From positions 191,548 through 255,547 of the forward strand of contig CBDIHP010000037.1 of the NCBI GenBank assembly GCA_965279195.1: a stretch of DNA of 64,000 nucleotides. The letters are read 5' to 3'. Made by a program: the position numbers and the translations under genes. The DNA comes from CBDIHP01 sp965279195. Its GTDB lineage: Bacteria > Planctomycetota > Planctomycetia > Isosphaerales > Isosphaeraceae. Under the pieces are notes generated by a model, which was not told the DNA's origin, ran no database searches, and saw nothing but the letters and a program-made list of their open reading frames with translations. Shown piece after piece: positions 8,933 through 17,818 of the stretch (position 1 is its first letter; each line of letters opens with the position of its first letter).

Positions 8933-11293
8933 TTATTTCACCGTGGTCGTCCGGGTGGCGCCGGGGCCGGGGTCCTGGCGGTAGACGACGACCCGGTCGT
9001 GGACGATCACGACGAGGTCGTTGCGCTTGTCGCCGTCGACGTCGCCTATGGCCATGTCCCTCGGTTCGAGCAGGTCGGAGACGCTCCGGCGGCTCTTGCG
9101 CTCGAAGACCTTGAATGCCAGCGCCTTGGCCAGGGTCGGCTCGCCGAGGTAGCTGACGATCTCCAGCATGTGCTCGGCCACGTCCACCAGCACGGCGTCG
9201 GGCTTGCCGTCGTCGTTGAGGTCGCCGGCGATCACGTCCGCCAGCCGGGCCTCCCGGCGCGAGGGCTCGTAGCTGGCGATCGTCTTGAGCATCTGGCCCG
9301 CCTTGCCGGCGATCACCACCCCGAAGCGCCGGGTGCCGGAGAGGAGCAGGTCGTCCTTCTTGTCGCCGTCGAGGTCGGCGACGTGCATGCCCTGGAAGTC
9401 CTCGAACGGGCCGACGGAGAGCGACCCGCTCGGGCGATAGACCCCGTCCTTCTTGGCCAGGAAGACCAGCGACTTGGTCGCCCGGTCGAGCATGGCCAGC
9501 TCCTTCACCCCGTCGCCGTCGGTGTCGAGCGCGGCGACGCCGAGGATCTGGGCGGTGGCCCGGCCGGTGTCGAACTGGTCCTTGACCGCCCACTCGCCCG
9601 ACTTGTCGAGCTGGATGTTCCGGGCGAAATTTTGCTGGCCGACGATCAGGCTCGGGCCGTCGAGGTTGACGATCCCGACCGCGGAGGGCGACGCGTTCGA
9701 CAGCGGCCCGATGCCCGCGGGGGCGGGGAAGTCGTCCTTGCGGCCGAGGTAGAGCACCGGCGCGCCATAGGTGTTGAAGACCAGGACGTCCGGCAGCTTG
9801 TCGTTGTTGACGTCCATGAGCCGGAGCGCGGCCGGGACGCCGTTGACGCCCGGAAGGGGTACCACCTGGGCGGCCTTCCAGGAGAACGGCGTGAGGCTGC
9901 CGTCCTTGCCGGGGGTGAGGGCCCGGAGCTGGAACAGGTCGGCCGTGGAGTTCTGGGCGCGGTCGCGGGTGATGTAGGCGACCTCGGGGGTACCGTCGTT
10001 GTCGAGGTCGCCGACCTCCAGGGCCACCGGTTCGCCCTTGATCGGCAGCGCGACGGGGAAGGTCAGCCGCTCGCCGGCGAACTTGCTCCGGCCGATCTGG
10101 CGCTCCTTCTCGGACAGGACGAGGACCTCGGCCTTGCCGTCCTTGTCGAGGTCCGCCAGCTTGACCGTGCTGCCGTTGACCAGCCCGGGGAACATCTTGC
10201 CGGCACCGAGCCCCTTGCCGGGCCCGCCCTGGAGGTAGACCTGGAACTGCGCGGTGTTGGGGTCGGTGGAGACCAGGTCGGCGAGCCCGTCGCCGTTGAG
10301 GTCGCCGATGTCGAGCGAGCGGCCCTGGTTGTTGCCGGGGGGCAGCGAGTAGAAGCTGAGCCGGCCCCGCTTGGCGGAGTCGCCGTCGTCGGTGCCGAGG
10401 GTCAGGACCTTGAGCCGGCCGGACTGGCCCTCGATGCTCAGGACCTCCTCGCCGGGCTTGCCGTCCATCTGGCCGAAGGCGTAGGCACGTAGGGGTTCCA
10501 GCGAGAACCGCTCCTCGGGCCCGAGGCCGCTGGCGGTGGCGAACCGGACCCGGATCGGGTCGTCGTTGCCGCCGTTGAGCATGACCAGGTCGTTCTTGCC
10601 GTCGCCGTTGAGGTCGAGCGCCCGGATCATCCGGGGATTGTCGAGCGTGTGGGGCGTGCGCTCGGGGTCGGAGAACTTCCCGCCCTCGCCCTGATAGACG
10701 ACGATCACCTCGTCCTGGGTCAGGAGGGCGAGGTCGTCCTTCTTGTCGCCGTTGAGGTCGCCGACGGCCAGGGCGTTGGGGGCCTCGATGGCGTCGCCGA
10801 CGCTGATCCGGCGGACGTCGCCGAACCGGGCATTGCCCTGGTTGTAGTGGATCTCGAGTTCGGACGGCGTGCCGTAGAACGCCAGGTCGACCTTGCCGTC
10901 GGCGTTGAAGTCGCCGGCCTGGAGGCTGACGATCTCCTTGTTGACCGCGTGGTTGGCGGGCCGCATGCGGCGGTCGTTGGCGAGTTCATTCGTCTCGCGC
11001 GGGCCTGCCTCGTCGTTGGCCCCGGCGGGTGCGGGGGTCGAGAGGAGGAGTTCGATCCGGGAGCGGCCGTTGTTGACGACGGCGATGTCGTCGACCTTGT
11101 CGCCGTCGAGGTCGCGGACGATCAGGGATCCGACCCGGTTATCGATCTTGTAGACCTCGATCGGCAGGAAGCCGAAGTTGTCGGCGAGCCTGGGATCTTG
11201 CCCGAGGGCGGCGGACGGCAGCGCCCAACCGGAGAGGGCGATGAGGACCAGGGGGAGGGGCCGGTTCCACCGCAGTCGTCGCGAGTTGCGCAT
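8933..11293 (-). CDS. secreted FG-GAP/VCBS repeat protein
   Basis: 786 residues from ATG 11293, preferred over an upstream start because GAGGCGA lies just before it. A twin-Arg-rich start is followed by a hydrophobic signal (PLPLVLIALSGWALPSAALG). The rest is about twelve FG-GAP repeats, each with a calcium-type loop: DLDGDKVDDIAVV, DFNADGKVDLAFY, DLNGDGKNDLVML, DLDNDGTPEVAY, DTDGDGVKELAML, DLNDDGKPDAVLV and others. This predicts a calcium-stabilised integrin-like propeller outside the cytoplasm, probably for adhesion or binding. No enzyme motif is visible. A strong hairpin follows its stop. Confidence 0.92.
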   Translation of the reverse strand: MRNSRRLRWNRPLPLVLIALSGWALPSAALGQDPRLADNFGFLPIEVYKIDNRVGSLIVRDLDGDKVDDIAVVNNGRSRIELLLSTPAPAGANDEAGPRETNELANDRRMRPANHAVNKEIVSLQAGDFNADGKVDLAFYGTPSELEIHYNQGNARFGDVRRISVGDAIEAPNALAVGDLNGDKKDDLALLTQDEVIVVYQGEGGKFSDPERTPHTLDNPRMIRALDLNGDGKNDLVMLNGGNDDPIRVRFATASGLGPEERFSLEPLRAYAFGQMDGKPGEEVLSIEGQSGRLKVLTLGTDDGDSAKRGRLSFYSLPPGNNQGRSLDIGDLNGDGLADLVSTDPNTAQFQVYLQGGPGKGLGAGKMFPGLVNGSTVKLADLDKDGKAEVLVLSEKERQIGRSKFAGERLTFPVALPIKGEPVALEVGDLDNDGTPEVAYITRDRAQNSTADLFQLRALTPGKDGSLTPFSWKAAQVVPLPGVNGVPAALRLMDVNNDKLPDVLVFNTYGAPVLYLGRKDDFPAPAGIGPLSNASPSAVGIVNLDGPSLIVGQQNFARNIQLDKSGEWAVKDQFDTGRATAQILGVAALDTDGDGVKELAMLDRATKSLVFLAKKDGVYRPSGSLSVGPFEDFQGMHVADLDGDKKDDLLLSGTRRFGVVIAGKAGQMLKTIASYEPSRREARLADVIAGDLNDDGKPDAVLVDVAEHMLEIVSYLGEPTLAKALAFKVFERKSRRSVSDLLEPRDMAIGDVDGDKRNDLVVIVHDRVVVYRQDPGPGATRTTTVK

Positions 11294-11415
11294 CCGTTGT
11301 CGCCTCAGCCAGGTCCGTTGCAGTCGGGAAACTCCGCGCGATCCGCGCGGATTCACAGGACCCTCACAGACTAAGCGTCAGGCGCCGGCTCGACAAGGTC
11401 AAGGGTCAACGCGAA

Positions 11416-11450
11416 CGGCCCCCGGGCACTCGTCGAGCACCCGGGGGCCG
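11416..11450. terminator. GC-rich terminator hairpin after the ADP-ribosylglycohydrolase gene
   Basis: CGGCCCCCGGG (11416-11426) and CCCGGGGGCCG (11440-11450) form a perfect 11-bp stem with a 13-base loop. It lies 28 bases beyond the stop of the minus-strand ADP-ribosylglycohydrolase gene and before the start of the FG-GAP gene. No strong T run follows. Confidence 0.65.
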
Positions 11451-11477
11451 CAGGTGTTGTGAGGACGTCCGGCGCTC

Positions 11478-12692
11478 TCAGGACGGGAACCGCGCCCCGA
11501 GGTTGCCGCCGCCGTTGGCGACCTCGGCGATCAGGGCGGAGCGGCTGAGGTTCTCCTCGGCGCTCAGGGTCCGCTCGGTCTCGACGAGGTCGGGGATCCG
11601 GAGCCCTTCGGTGGACTTCTTGCAAATCGCCTCCGCGCGGGCTTCGAGTCCCTCGCGGTTGCGGAGCTTCATGAGCCACCGGGTCGGGATCTGGTCGTAG
11701 CCGAAGTGGGCCCCGGCCAGGGCGCCGAGGATCGCGCCGGTGGAGTCGGCGTCGCCGCCGAGATTGACCATCTCGATGAGGGCGTCCTCGAAGCTCTCGG
11801 CCATGTGCAGGACGATCAGGCAGGCCGGGATGCAGGCCGGCGGGAAGCCCATGGTCGCCCGCTTGCAGGCGCCCGGCTTGGCGCCGTGGCGGTTGGCCTC
11901 CTCGACGATCATCGCCAGCACCCGCTCGCGGTCGTGGGCGAGGCTCTCGATCTCCAAGAGCCCCTCGGCGTGGGCGATGGCCCGGGAGATCGCCGAGCCG
12001 TGCTCGTCGATCGCGGTCACCAGCCGGCCGTGCTCGGCCTCGATCCGCTTCTCGGCCTTGTGGACGTCGCCGGCGAGCCGGAGCAGGAAGCTGGGTTCCC
12101 GATCCTCGCCGTCGAGCAGCCTGCGGACGGCGTGGGCCACCGCCATCGCGCCGGCGACGCTGCGGACGTCGCGGTGGGTGATGAGGCTGGCGTCGACGAT
12201 GGCGTTGTGCAGGGCGTCGAGGTCCTCGGACCCGAAGTACAGGGCGACCGGGGCGATCCGCATGGCCGCTCCGACGCCGGCGGAGTCGGGCTGGCCGGTC
12301 TCACTGGGGGATCGGCCGGCCTTGAGCGCGCCGAGGACCTGACGGAAGCTCCGGCCGACGCCGCGGTGGGCGCCGGCGTAATTGCCTTCGGGGGTGGCGA
12401 GTTCGACGAACACGCGTGCGAGGTGGTCGAGGTCGACCCGGCCGTTGGCCAGGAGGACGTCGGCGATCGCGATGGCTTGCTGGGTGTCGTCGGAATACAG
12501 GCCCGGGAGTCGCCAGCGGTAGGGCTTCTTGCGCCAGGCCCGCTGACCGTCCACGTAGTCGGTGACGCGGTCGGGGTAGTGGGCCCGGATCTGCTGGCTG
12601 CTCAAGCCCTCGAGCGGGGCGCCGAGGGCGTCACCGATCGCTGAGCCGAGCAGTGCACCTCGGATCCGATCGGTTCGGGTCGGTAGCGGCAT
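11478..12692 (-). CDS. ADP-ribosylglycohydrolase family protein
   Basis: 404 residues. The start MPLPTRTDRIRGALLGSAIG was chosen because AAGGAG precedes it. The di-magnesium site of the DraG/ARH fold is complete: GDALGAPLEG (Asp21), SDDT at residues 67-70, and GGDADSTGAILGALAG in the C-terminal half. Enzymes of this family remove ADP-ribose from proteins, nucleic acids or small molecules. The protein is cytoplasmic with no signal. No ADP-ribosyltransferase is adjacent; an unrelated PARG-type hydrolase lies at 55579-56424. Its exact substrate cannot be read from the sequence. Confidence 0.92.
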   Translation of the reverse strand: MPLPTRTDRIRGALLGSAIGDALGAPLEGLSSQQIRAHYPDRVTDYVDGQRAWRKKPYRWRLPGLYSDDTQQAIAIADVLLANGRVDLDHLARVFVELATPEGNYAGAHRGVGRSFRQVLGALKAGRSPSETGQPDSAGVGAAMRIAPVALYFGSEDLDALHNAIVDASLITHRDVRSVAGAMAVAHAVRRLLDGEDREPSFLLRLAGDVHKAEKRIEAEHGRLVTAIDEHGSAISRAIAHAEGLLEIESLAHDRERVLAMIVEEANRHGAKPGACKRATMGFPPACIPACLIVLHMAESFEDALIEMVNLGGDADSTGAILGALAGAHFGYDQIPTRWLMKLRNREGLEARAEAICKKSTEGLRIPDLVETERTLSAEENLSRSALIAEVANGGGNLGARFPS

Positions 12693-13231
12693 CGTGGCGA
12701 GGCTCCTTCGGATCGCGGGGCGGGTCCGGCCGGACGACCGGCCGACTCCTCGCTTCTCGATGGAACGCGATGAGCGAAGACAGTACCGAGGCCCGCCGAT
12801 CCCGCAAAGGGATTTCTCCCCCGCCCACGGTCGGCGCAACCCCCCTGCGACGGCCCGGTGACAACACGGACACCAGACCATTCCACCACTTACGAGCACG
12901 AGGACGTGCGTCGAGAATTTTTTGTTTTCGCCCCGCCCTGTCCGCTAAACAGACAATTGTTTAACAAGATGTGGTGATCCGGGTTCTGTGCATCTGGACA
13001 GGTGAGGGCGGCCGGTCGAGTCGTCCCCGATGGCCTCGTCGCTTATCGACCGTCCGGGGGCCGGCCCGCGACGATTCCGGGTTTGTTCCGGAGATTTCTC
13101 GCGTGCCGCCGCCCGGGCACACATCCCCGCGCACCCGAGGGGCCGACCGTTGACGACCCCGGGGGCGGAGGTCACCATGGGGAGCGTAGACCCGGGCCCG
13201 ATCCGAACACCCCGTCAGGAGGACTCCCCTC
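12693..13231. other. 539-base divergent intergenic region
   Basis: It separates the divergent ADP-ribosylglycohydrolase and DUF1080 genes and should hold both promoters. The only open frames are antisense or extended-start artefacts with no ribosome site. An AT-richer patch around 12915-12975 contains a T run and an 18-bp dyad (separate entry). AGGAGG at 13218-13223 is the ribosome site of the DUF1080 gene. Confidence 0.5.
12946..12963. promoter_or_regulatory. possible operator dyad
   Basis: TAAACA and TGTTTA flank a six-base spacer (GACAAT) in the least GC-rich part of the divergent promoter region. The symmetry and position would suit a dimeric regulator, but no regulator gene is nearby and there is only one copy. 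Confidence 0.25.
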
Positions 13232-13978
13232 ATGTCTCGCGTGCGACTGCTCGCCACCTCCGCGCTTGTCGTTCCGTTCATCGGCGCGATGACCTGGGCG
13301 GACGACTTCTACGGCGAACTCAAGGGCCTGACGATCAAGTTCCCCGAGGACTCGCTCCACGCCCGACCGATCCCGCCGCCCGAGGGGTCCGTGGTCCTGT
13401 TCGACGGCAAGTCGCTCGACAACTGGCTCCAGGCCCGGGGCAAGGACGCCGGCAAGCCCGCCGCCTGGACGCTCGTGGACGGGGGCGCGATGCAGGTCAA
13501 GGGGGGCGACATCGTCACCCGCGAGAACTTCGACGGCCATTTCCTGCTGCACGTCGAATTCCGAGTGCCTTACATGCCCGACAAGTCCGGCCAGGGGCGC
13601 GGCAACAGCGGCGTCTACCTCCAGGGCCGCTACGAGGTCCAGGTCCTCGACAGCTACGGCCTGAACAGCCAGGACAACGACTGCGGCGGGATCTACAAGG
13701 TCGCGAAGCCGCAGATCAACGCATGCAAGGCCCCCACGATCTGGCAGGCCTACGACATCGAGTTCATCGCGCCGGTCTTCGAGAACGGCAAGAAGGTCAA
13801 GCCCGCGAAGATCAGCGTGATCCAGAACGGCAAGACGATCCACAAGGACGTCGACATCCTCCTGGACAACACCGTCTCCGGCCTCGGCGGCGACCCCAGC
13901 AAGCCCGGCCCCATCATGCTCCAGGACCACGGCAATCCGGTCCAGTACCGCAACATCTGGCTCAAGAAGCTGGACTGA
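13232..13978 (+). CDS. DUF1080 (3-keto-disaccharide hydrolase type) secreted protein
   Basis: 248 residues with a Sec-type signal ending near TWA (residue ~22). The jelly-roll domain begins with GSVVLFDGKSLDNWLQ, the classic DUF1080 opening, and has the NSGVYLQGRYEVQVLDSYG core and the ending PIMLQDHGNPVQYRNIWLK. An AGGAGG ribosome site precedes the ATG. The family is a concanavalin-like fold; characterised members cleave 3-keto-glycosides, and many planctomycete members are uncharacterised. A second, shorter DUF1080 protein lies at 53145-53795. Confidence 0.92.
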   Translation: MSRVRLLATSALVVPFIGAMTWADDFYGELKGLTIKFPEDSLHARPIPPPEGSVVLFDGKSLDNWLQARGKDAGKPAAWTLVDGGAMQVKGGDIVTRENFDGHFLLHVEFRVPYMPDKSGQGRGNSGVYLQGRYEVQVLDSYGLNSQDNDCGGIYKVAKPQINACKAPTIWQAYDIEFIAPVFENGKKVKPAKISVIQNGKTIHKDVDILLDNTVSGLGGDPSKPGPIMLQDHGNPVQYRNIWLKKLD

Positions 13979-14098
13979 CTTTGATAGAAAAAGGGTGATG
14001 GCGCATGGATGTTGGAAGTCCATTCCCAGAGCGTTGCCTCGTCGTCCGTCCTACTCACCCATCACTCAAACATACCGTCCTCGAGGGTGCTCCCTGAG

Positions 14099-14410
14099 AT
14101 GTCCCGCATGACCCTGGTCCCGATCGATCGCCCGGACGTCGCGCCTTATCTCATCTCGCCGCGCCTGCGGTCGCAGCTCGTGTACTTCATGAGCGCCCCC
14201 GGGGCCGAGGGCATGCCGGAACTCGGCGAGAACGAGTACTGGTTCGCCCCCGGCGAGGTCGCCACCTGGCTCGAAGACGGCGTCTTCTACCTCGTCTCCC
14301 CGCTCGACACCGCCAACATGACCGAGGTCGAGATCACCGAGGAGCAGGAGAACCTGCTCGGCTGGCTGAACGCGAATGCCGTCCAGCACGTGCGGGTGGT
14401 CGAGTCCTGA
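14099..14410 (+). CDS. small conserved-looking protein of unknown function
   Basis: 103 residues from MSRMTLVPIDRPDVAPYL; earlier in-frame starts would read through a degenerate repeat and were rejected. The product is acidic and soluble with no signal or membrane segment. The block SQLVYFMSAPGAEG and the end EEQENLLGWLNANAVQHVRVV look like a small alpha/beta domain. I do not recognise a family. It faces a convergent unknown gene across a 34-bp hairpin. Confidence 0.6.
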   Translation: MSRMTLVPIDRPDVAPYLISPRLRSQLVYFMSAPGAEGMPELGENEYWFAPGEVATWLEDGVFYLVSPLDTANMTEVEITEEQENLLGWLNANAVQHVRVVES

Positions 14411-14438
14411 TCCGAGAACCCCCGGCGCGGTTGGGTTG

Positions 14439-14520
14439 GGTGTGGTGGCCGCGTCTTCGCGGCCTCCGCACCAATCGCCGGCCAACGGTGCGGAGGCCGC
14501 GAAGACGCGGCCACCACACC
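14439..14520. terminator. 34-bp perfect inverted repeat between convergent genes
   Basis: The left arm 14439-14472 begins GGTGTGGTGGCCGCGTCTTC and the right arm 14487-14520 is its exact reverse complement, with a 14-base loop. It fills the space between two convergent stops, one base before the downstream stop codon, so it can end transcription from both sides. Each arm also contains a smaller palindrome (GGCCGCG/CGCGGCC). Confidence 0.8.
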
Positions 14521-15180
14521 CTACAGGAGCTTCGATCCTTCCAGCAACTTCGCCATCTCCAGGCGCTGGAGCTTCCTCGCCACGCGGGCCTGGATGGAGC
14601 CCTCGGGGGCCCGGGTGCAGAAGTCGACCATCGCCGAGCCGCTCCAGGTCCCCTTCCCCAGCCAGGTGTGGACGTACCCGCGCTCGACGTCCGACAGTCC
14701 GACCGACTCCGCGGCGTCCGGGAGTTCCTTGTAGAGCGGATGCGACCCGACCCGCCGGACCCAGTAAAGCGCGTTGCCGGCGTCGGGCTCGCGGCGGTGG
14801 GCGATGGCGTGCCAGTAGGGGGCGTCGCGCGACTCGCCCTGGTCGTCCGCCGCCTGCGCGGCGTCGTGGCTGGCGTCCCAGGCGTCGTGGATCTGGAGCA
14901 ACCCCGCCGCCAGCGACTGACGGTCGCGCTCGATGGCGTGCGGGAAGAGTTCCAGGAGCCGCGACGCCTTGAGCGCCGGGATGATCTTCGGACGGGCCGG
15001 TTCCGCCTGGACCAACTCGGGCCCGAGGATCTCGCCCCGGTCCGAGACATCCAGCCCGACGCCCGCCACCGCCAGGATCAGCTCCCGGGCCGACATTCCG
15101 AGGGCCTTGCCGATCTCGTCCCAGCGCTCGCCGCGTTCGAGTCGCTCGACGACCTCCGCTGTCCTCGCGTCTTGACCCAT
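14521..15180 (-). CDS. conserved protein of unknown function with N-terminal helix-turn-helix-like segment
   Basis: 219 residues from MGQDARTAEVVERLERGERW. The first ~45 residues (WDEIGKALGMSARELILAV) look like a small helix-turn-helix. The rest is helical and rich in Trp, Tyr and His, with the striking block PYWHAIAHRREPDAGNALYW followed by VRRVGSHPLYKEL, which reads like a conserved active or binding site. No signal or membrane segment. I do not recognise a named family. It is divergent from the hydrolase gene at 15284, sharing a ~100-base promoter region. Confidence 0.7.
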   Translation of the reverse strand: MGQDARTAEVVERLERGERWDEIGKALGMSARELILAVAGVGLDVSDRGEILGPELVQAEPARPKIIPALKASRLLELFPHAIERDRQSLAAGLLQIHDAWDASHDAAQAADDQGESRDAPYWHAIAHRREPDAGNALYWVRRVGSHPLYKELPDAAESVGLSDVERGYVHTWLGKGTWSGSAMVDFCTRAPEGSIQARVARKLQRLEMAKLLEGSKLL

Positions 15181-15283
15181 CGGGCTGGACCTCGTTCGAA
15201 TCCAAATTGTGATCCTGATCACGACACCATTGAATCCCCGGGGCCCCCTCGGGACCAGGGGCCACCCGCGAGACGACAACCCC

Positions 15284-15772
15284 ATGAGCACCACCGGCCC
15301 CCAATTGACCCTCCTCGAACAGCGAGAGATCGAGGCCCGGATCGTCGGCCCCCTGCTCCGGGCGTTCTCGGACGAGATCGGCCAGGAGCGTACCCTGGAG
15401 GTCGCCCGCAAGGTCATCACCGAACTGGCCCGGTCGGCCGGCAAGAATCTGGCCGAAGCCCTGGGTTCGGACACATTGGAGGCGTTCACCCAGGGCCTGG
15501 AGCGCTGGAAGGAGAACGGGGCCCTGGAGATCGAGATCCTCAACCAGACCCCCGAGTCTCTGGATTTCAACGTCACCCGCTGCCGCTACGCCGAGATGTA
15601 CCGGGCCCTTGGGCTGGGGGACCTCGGCTTCTCGCTCTCCTGCCAGCGGGACTTCGCGCTGATCGAAGGGTTCAACCCCGACGTCGAGCTGACCCGCACC
15701 CAGACCCTCATGGAAGGCGCGAGTCATTGCAACTTCCGATTCCGCCAAACGAAGCCAATTTCGGGGACTTGA
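15284..15772 (+). CDS. L-2-amino-thiazoline-4-carboxylate hydrolase-like protein
   Basis: 162 residues from ATG 15284. The second half carries the pattern of the ATC hydrolase family: FNVTRCRYAEMYRALGL, then CQRDFALIEGFNPDVELTRT, then TLMEGASHCNFRFR, with Cys, Asp and Glu/His residues in the expected order. The family founder opens the thiazoline ring on a route to L-cysteine; most relatives are untested, so the substrate here is uncertain. It is cytoplasmic. The next gene starts about 105 bases later on the same strand. Confidence 0.75.
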   Translation: MSTTGPQLTLLEQREIEARIVGPLLRAFSDEIGQERTLEVARKVITELARSAGKNLAEALGSDTLEAFTQGLERWKENGALEIEILNQTPESLDFNVTRCRYAEMYRALGLGDLGFSLSCQRDFALIEGFNPDVELTRTQTLMEGASHCNFRFRQTKPISGT

Positions 15773-15877
15773 GGAAATCCCTGAAGATTCCCGGCCGGCG
15801 TGACGATCCTGACGGTTGGTGCGATGGTGTGGCCCTGGGTGGCGGCCCGCGCACCGGCTGGTCACGGAGGATGGATC

Positions 15878-17218
15878 ATGTCGAGCACGGCCACGGCCCC
15901 GTCGAGTCCGAAACCCCGCGCGAAGCGGCCGCGATCCTCGGGCGTCTCGCCGCTGGCGTACCCCGGCGCCTGGGCGGCGATCGTCCTGGCCGTCGCGTTC
16001 CCGATCGCGCTCATGGTCTTCGACCCCGAGCTGATGTTCGAACGCGGCTGGGAGCAGTACGCCGGCACCGGCATCTTCCTCTGGGCCCTGTTCATGCTCG
16101 GCGGGGAATTGCTCCGCCTCTCGCGCGACGAGAAGTCGTTCGCCAGCGCCGACATCTGGCTCGACGCCGCCGCGCACGGTAAGGCGGCCGAGTCGATCAA
16201 GGACGACGATCACCGCGTGTTGCCCGCCCGGATCCGCCAGCTTGCCGTGTTCGCCAGCGAGGCCAAGTCCGCCTCGGTGTCCGAGCTCATGGAGATCAAC
16301 CGCGAGGCCTCGGGCCTGGACCAGGAGCACGCCTCCGGCCGGTTCATGCTCGGCAAGTACATCCTCTACCTGCTGCCCGTGATCGGCTTCATCGGCACCG
16401 TCGAGGGCATCTCCAAGGCCCTCATGAACATCAGCCGCGTCCTGCCGATGGTCAAGGAGCTCGACGGCTTCATGTCGAACCTGACCGGCGTCACCTCGGC
16501 CCTCCAGGTGGCGTTCGACAGCACGCTGCTCGCCCTGTTCCTCAGCGCGTCCTTGATGTTCGTGATGACGCTCGTCCACCGCCGCTGCGACGACCTGCTC
16601 GCGCGGGTGGACCGCTGGGTGGTCGAGAACGCCTTGCCCCGGCTCGGCTCGGTGACCGACCCCACCGCCAACCGCATCGCCGAGGCCATCCGCGGCGAGA
16701 TCGGCCAGGCCCTGGCGCCGGCGGTCGTGGCCCTTCAGGAGCTATCGCAACGGCTCGGCGACGGCTTCGGCCCGCACGTCGAGCGGTTCTCGCAGACGGT
16801 CGACCGGATCCCCGGCGCCCTGTCGGGCCTCCAGAAGGGCGCCGATTCGTTCTCGCGGCTGGGCGAGGACCTCGCCGGGCTGGGAGCGGCCGAGGAGTCC
16901 CTCCGGCGCGGGGTGGCGTCGCTCTCCCGGATCGAGGCCACGCTCGCCAATCCGCCCGGCGACCACCTCGACGACCTCCGACGCGGCCTCGACCGCGCGT
17001 GCGCGGCCATCGAGACCCTATCGCAATCGTTCTCGCAGTCCTTCGAGCGTTCCAGCCGGGCCAACCAGGAGCAGCTCGCCAAGACCCTGCACAGCCTCAA
17101 GGACGCCCTCGACCTGCTCAACGTGAGCATGGAACAGGGGAACGTCCTCTACCGCAGCATCGTCAAGAAGATGCTCCCCGTCTACTCGCCCAGCAGCACC
17201 GACGAACGGGCCGCCTGA
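15878..17218 (+). CDS. MotA/TolQ/ExbB-type proton channel family protein
   Basis: 446 residues from ATG 15878, which has ACGGAGG just upstream. Two N-terminal membrane helices (AAIVLAVAFPIALMVF and GIFLWALFMLGGELL) are followed by a cytoplasmic stretch and then the channel helices YILYLLPVIGFIGTVEGISK and ALQVAFDSTLLALFLSASLM. The GFIGTVEGIS and VTSALQVAFDSTLLAL blocks are typical of ExbB/TolQ. The last ~200 residues are a long soluble helical tail with coiled-coil character. No ExbD/TolR partner is adjacent, so its complex is unclear. Confidence 0.85.
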   Translation: MSSTATAPSSPKPRAKRPRSSGVSPLAYPGAWAAIVLAVAFPIALMVFDPELMFERGWEQYAGTGIFLWALFMLGGELLRLSRDEKSFASADIWLDAAAHGKAAESIKDDDHRVLPARIRQLAVFASEAKSASVSELMEINREASGLDQEHASGRFMLGKYILYLLPVIGFIGTVEGISKALMNISRVLPMVKELDGFMSNLTGVTSALQVAFDSTLLALFLSASLMFVMTLVHRRCDDLLARVDRWVVENALPRLGSVTDPTANRIAEAIRGEIGQALAPAVVALQELSQRLGDGFGPHVERFSQTVDRIPGALSGLQKGADSFSRLGEDLAGLGAAEESLRRGVASLSRIEATLANPPGDHLDDLRRGLDRACAAIETLSQSFSQSFERSSRANQEQLAKTLHSLKDALDLLNVSMEQGNVLYRSIVKKMLPVYSPSSTDERAA

Positions 17219-17262
17219 GCACGGCAACACCCATCACGGACGAACTCCCGATCGGCGAGATC

Positions 17263-17403
17263 TGGAGTGCGTCCGCTTGCTGACGCTCTACCCCGGCGGG
17301 AGCTTGCTCCCGAGAAGACGCATCGAATCGAAGGCTAAGGCTTCGTTCATGGACGCGAAGCGAGCTTCGCGAGAACAGAGCGGCAGCAAGCGGCCGCACT
17401 CCA
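17263..17403. repeat. family D palindromic element, intergenic copy
   Basis: 141 bp, beginning TGGAGTGCGTCCGCTTGCTG and ending in the inverted relative CAGCAAGCGGCCGCACTCCA. The inner GCGGGAGCTTGCTCCCGAGA is shared exactly with the copy at 29269-29409, which has the same length but lies inside a coding sequence. This copy lies between convergent genes (ExbB-like and the small membrane protein), and its ends extend by GATC on both sides. Confidence 0.85.
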
Positions 17404-17461
17404 GATCCGCTCCAGGGGATTTCAGCGGCACCCGCACGGCACAGGCGCGTCGCGGCGCATC

Positions 17462-17794
17462 CTACTGATCGTCCGATTCCTCGATCGCCAGCCGCTCGAC
17501 CTCGTCCCAGTCGGTGATGCGTTCGGTGATCGGCCAGACCCGCTTCTGGACCCGCGTGTAGCCGAAGTCTCGCAGCACGACGCCGATCAGCATGCCGATC
17601 ATCAGCGCGGCGCCGAGGGGCATTTCGGACCAGACGAACCAGGCGATCCCCGCCCCCATCACGGCGAAAAGGCCGATGTAGGCGGGGAGCATCCAGCGGT
17701 AGAACTGTCCGTAGCTGTAGCCTCGCCCGCGGAGGAGCAGCATCCGCCGGAGGATCAGGGCCTCGAACTGTCGGGTGCGGTCGGGGCGTGCCAT
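17462..17794 (-). CDS. small two-helix membrane protein
   Basis: 110 residues. A basic N terminus (MARPDRTRQFEALILRRMLL) is followed by two membrane helices (MLPAYIGLFAVMGAGIAWFV and LGAALMIGMLIGVVLRDFG), then a conserved-looking tail (YTRVQKRVWPITERITDW) and an acidic end. It starts 24 bases after the stop of the rhomboid gene on the same strand, so the two are probably co-transcribed. I do not recognise the family. Confidence 0.7.
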   Translation of the reverse strand: MARPDRTRQFEALILRRMLLLRGRGYSYGQFYRWMLPAYIGLFAVMGAGIAWFVWSEMPLGAALMIGMLIGVVLRDFGYTRVQKRVWPITERITDWDEVERLAIEESDDQ

Positions 17795-17818
17795 CGGTGT
17801 AGGTTCCGGGGTCGCGGG

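Noticed and set aside
8921..10492. A 523-residue plus-strand open frame
   Set aside because: It is the exact antisense of the FG-GAP gene; the repeats DxDGDxxxD on the minus strand are unmistakable, and the antisense product is Val/Asp/Gly-rich with no domain.
14009..14098. Earlier start for the small protein at 14099
   Set aside because: The extra 30 residues come from a degenerate family G repeat and have no ribosome site.
15186..15210. GTTCGAATCC, like a tRNA T-loop
   Set aside because: No matching T stem, anticodon arm or acceptor stem is found around it on either strand.
15878..17218. A Zorya-type or other anti-phage defence locus around the ExbB-like protein
   Set aside because: No helicase, nuclease or ZorB-like gene is adjacent; neighbours are a hydrolase-like gene and a convergent rhomboid pair.
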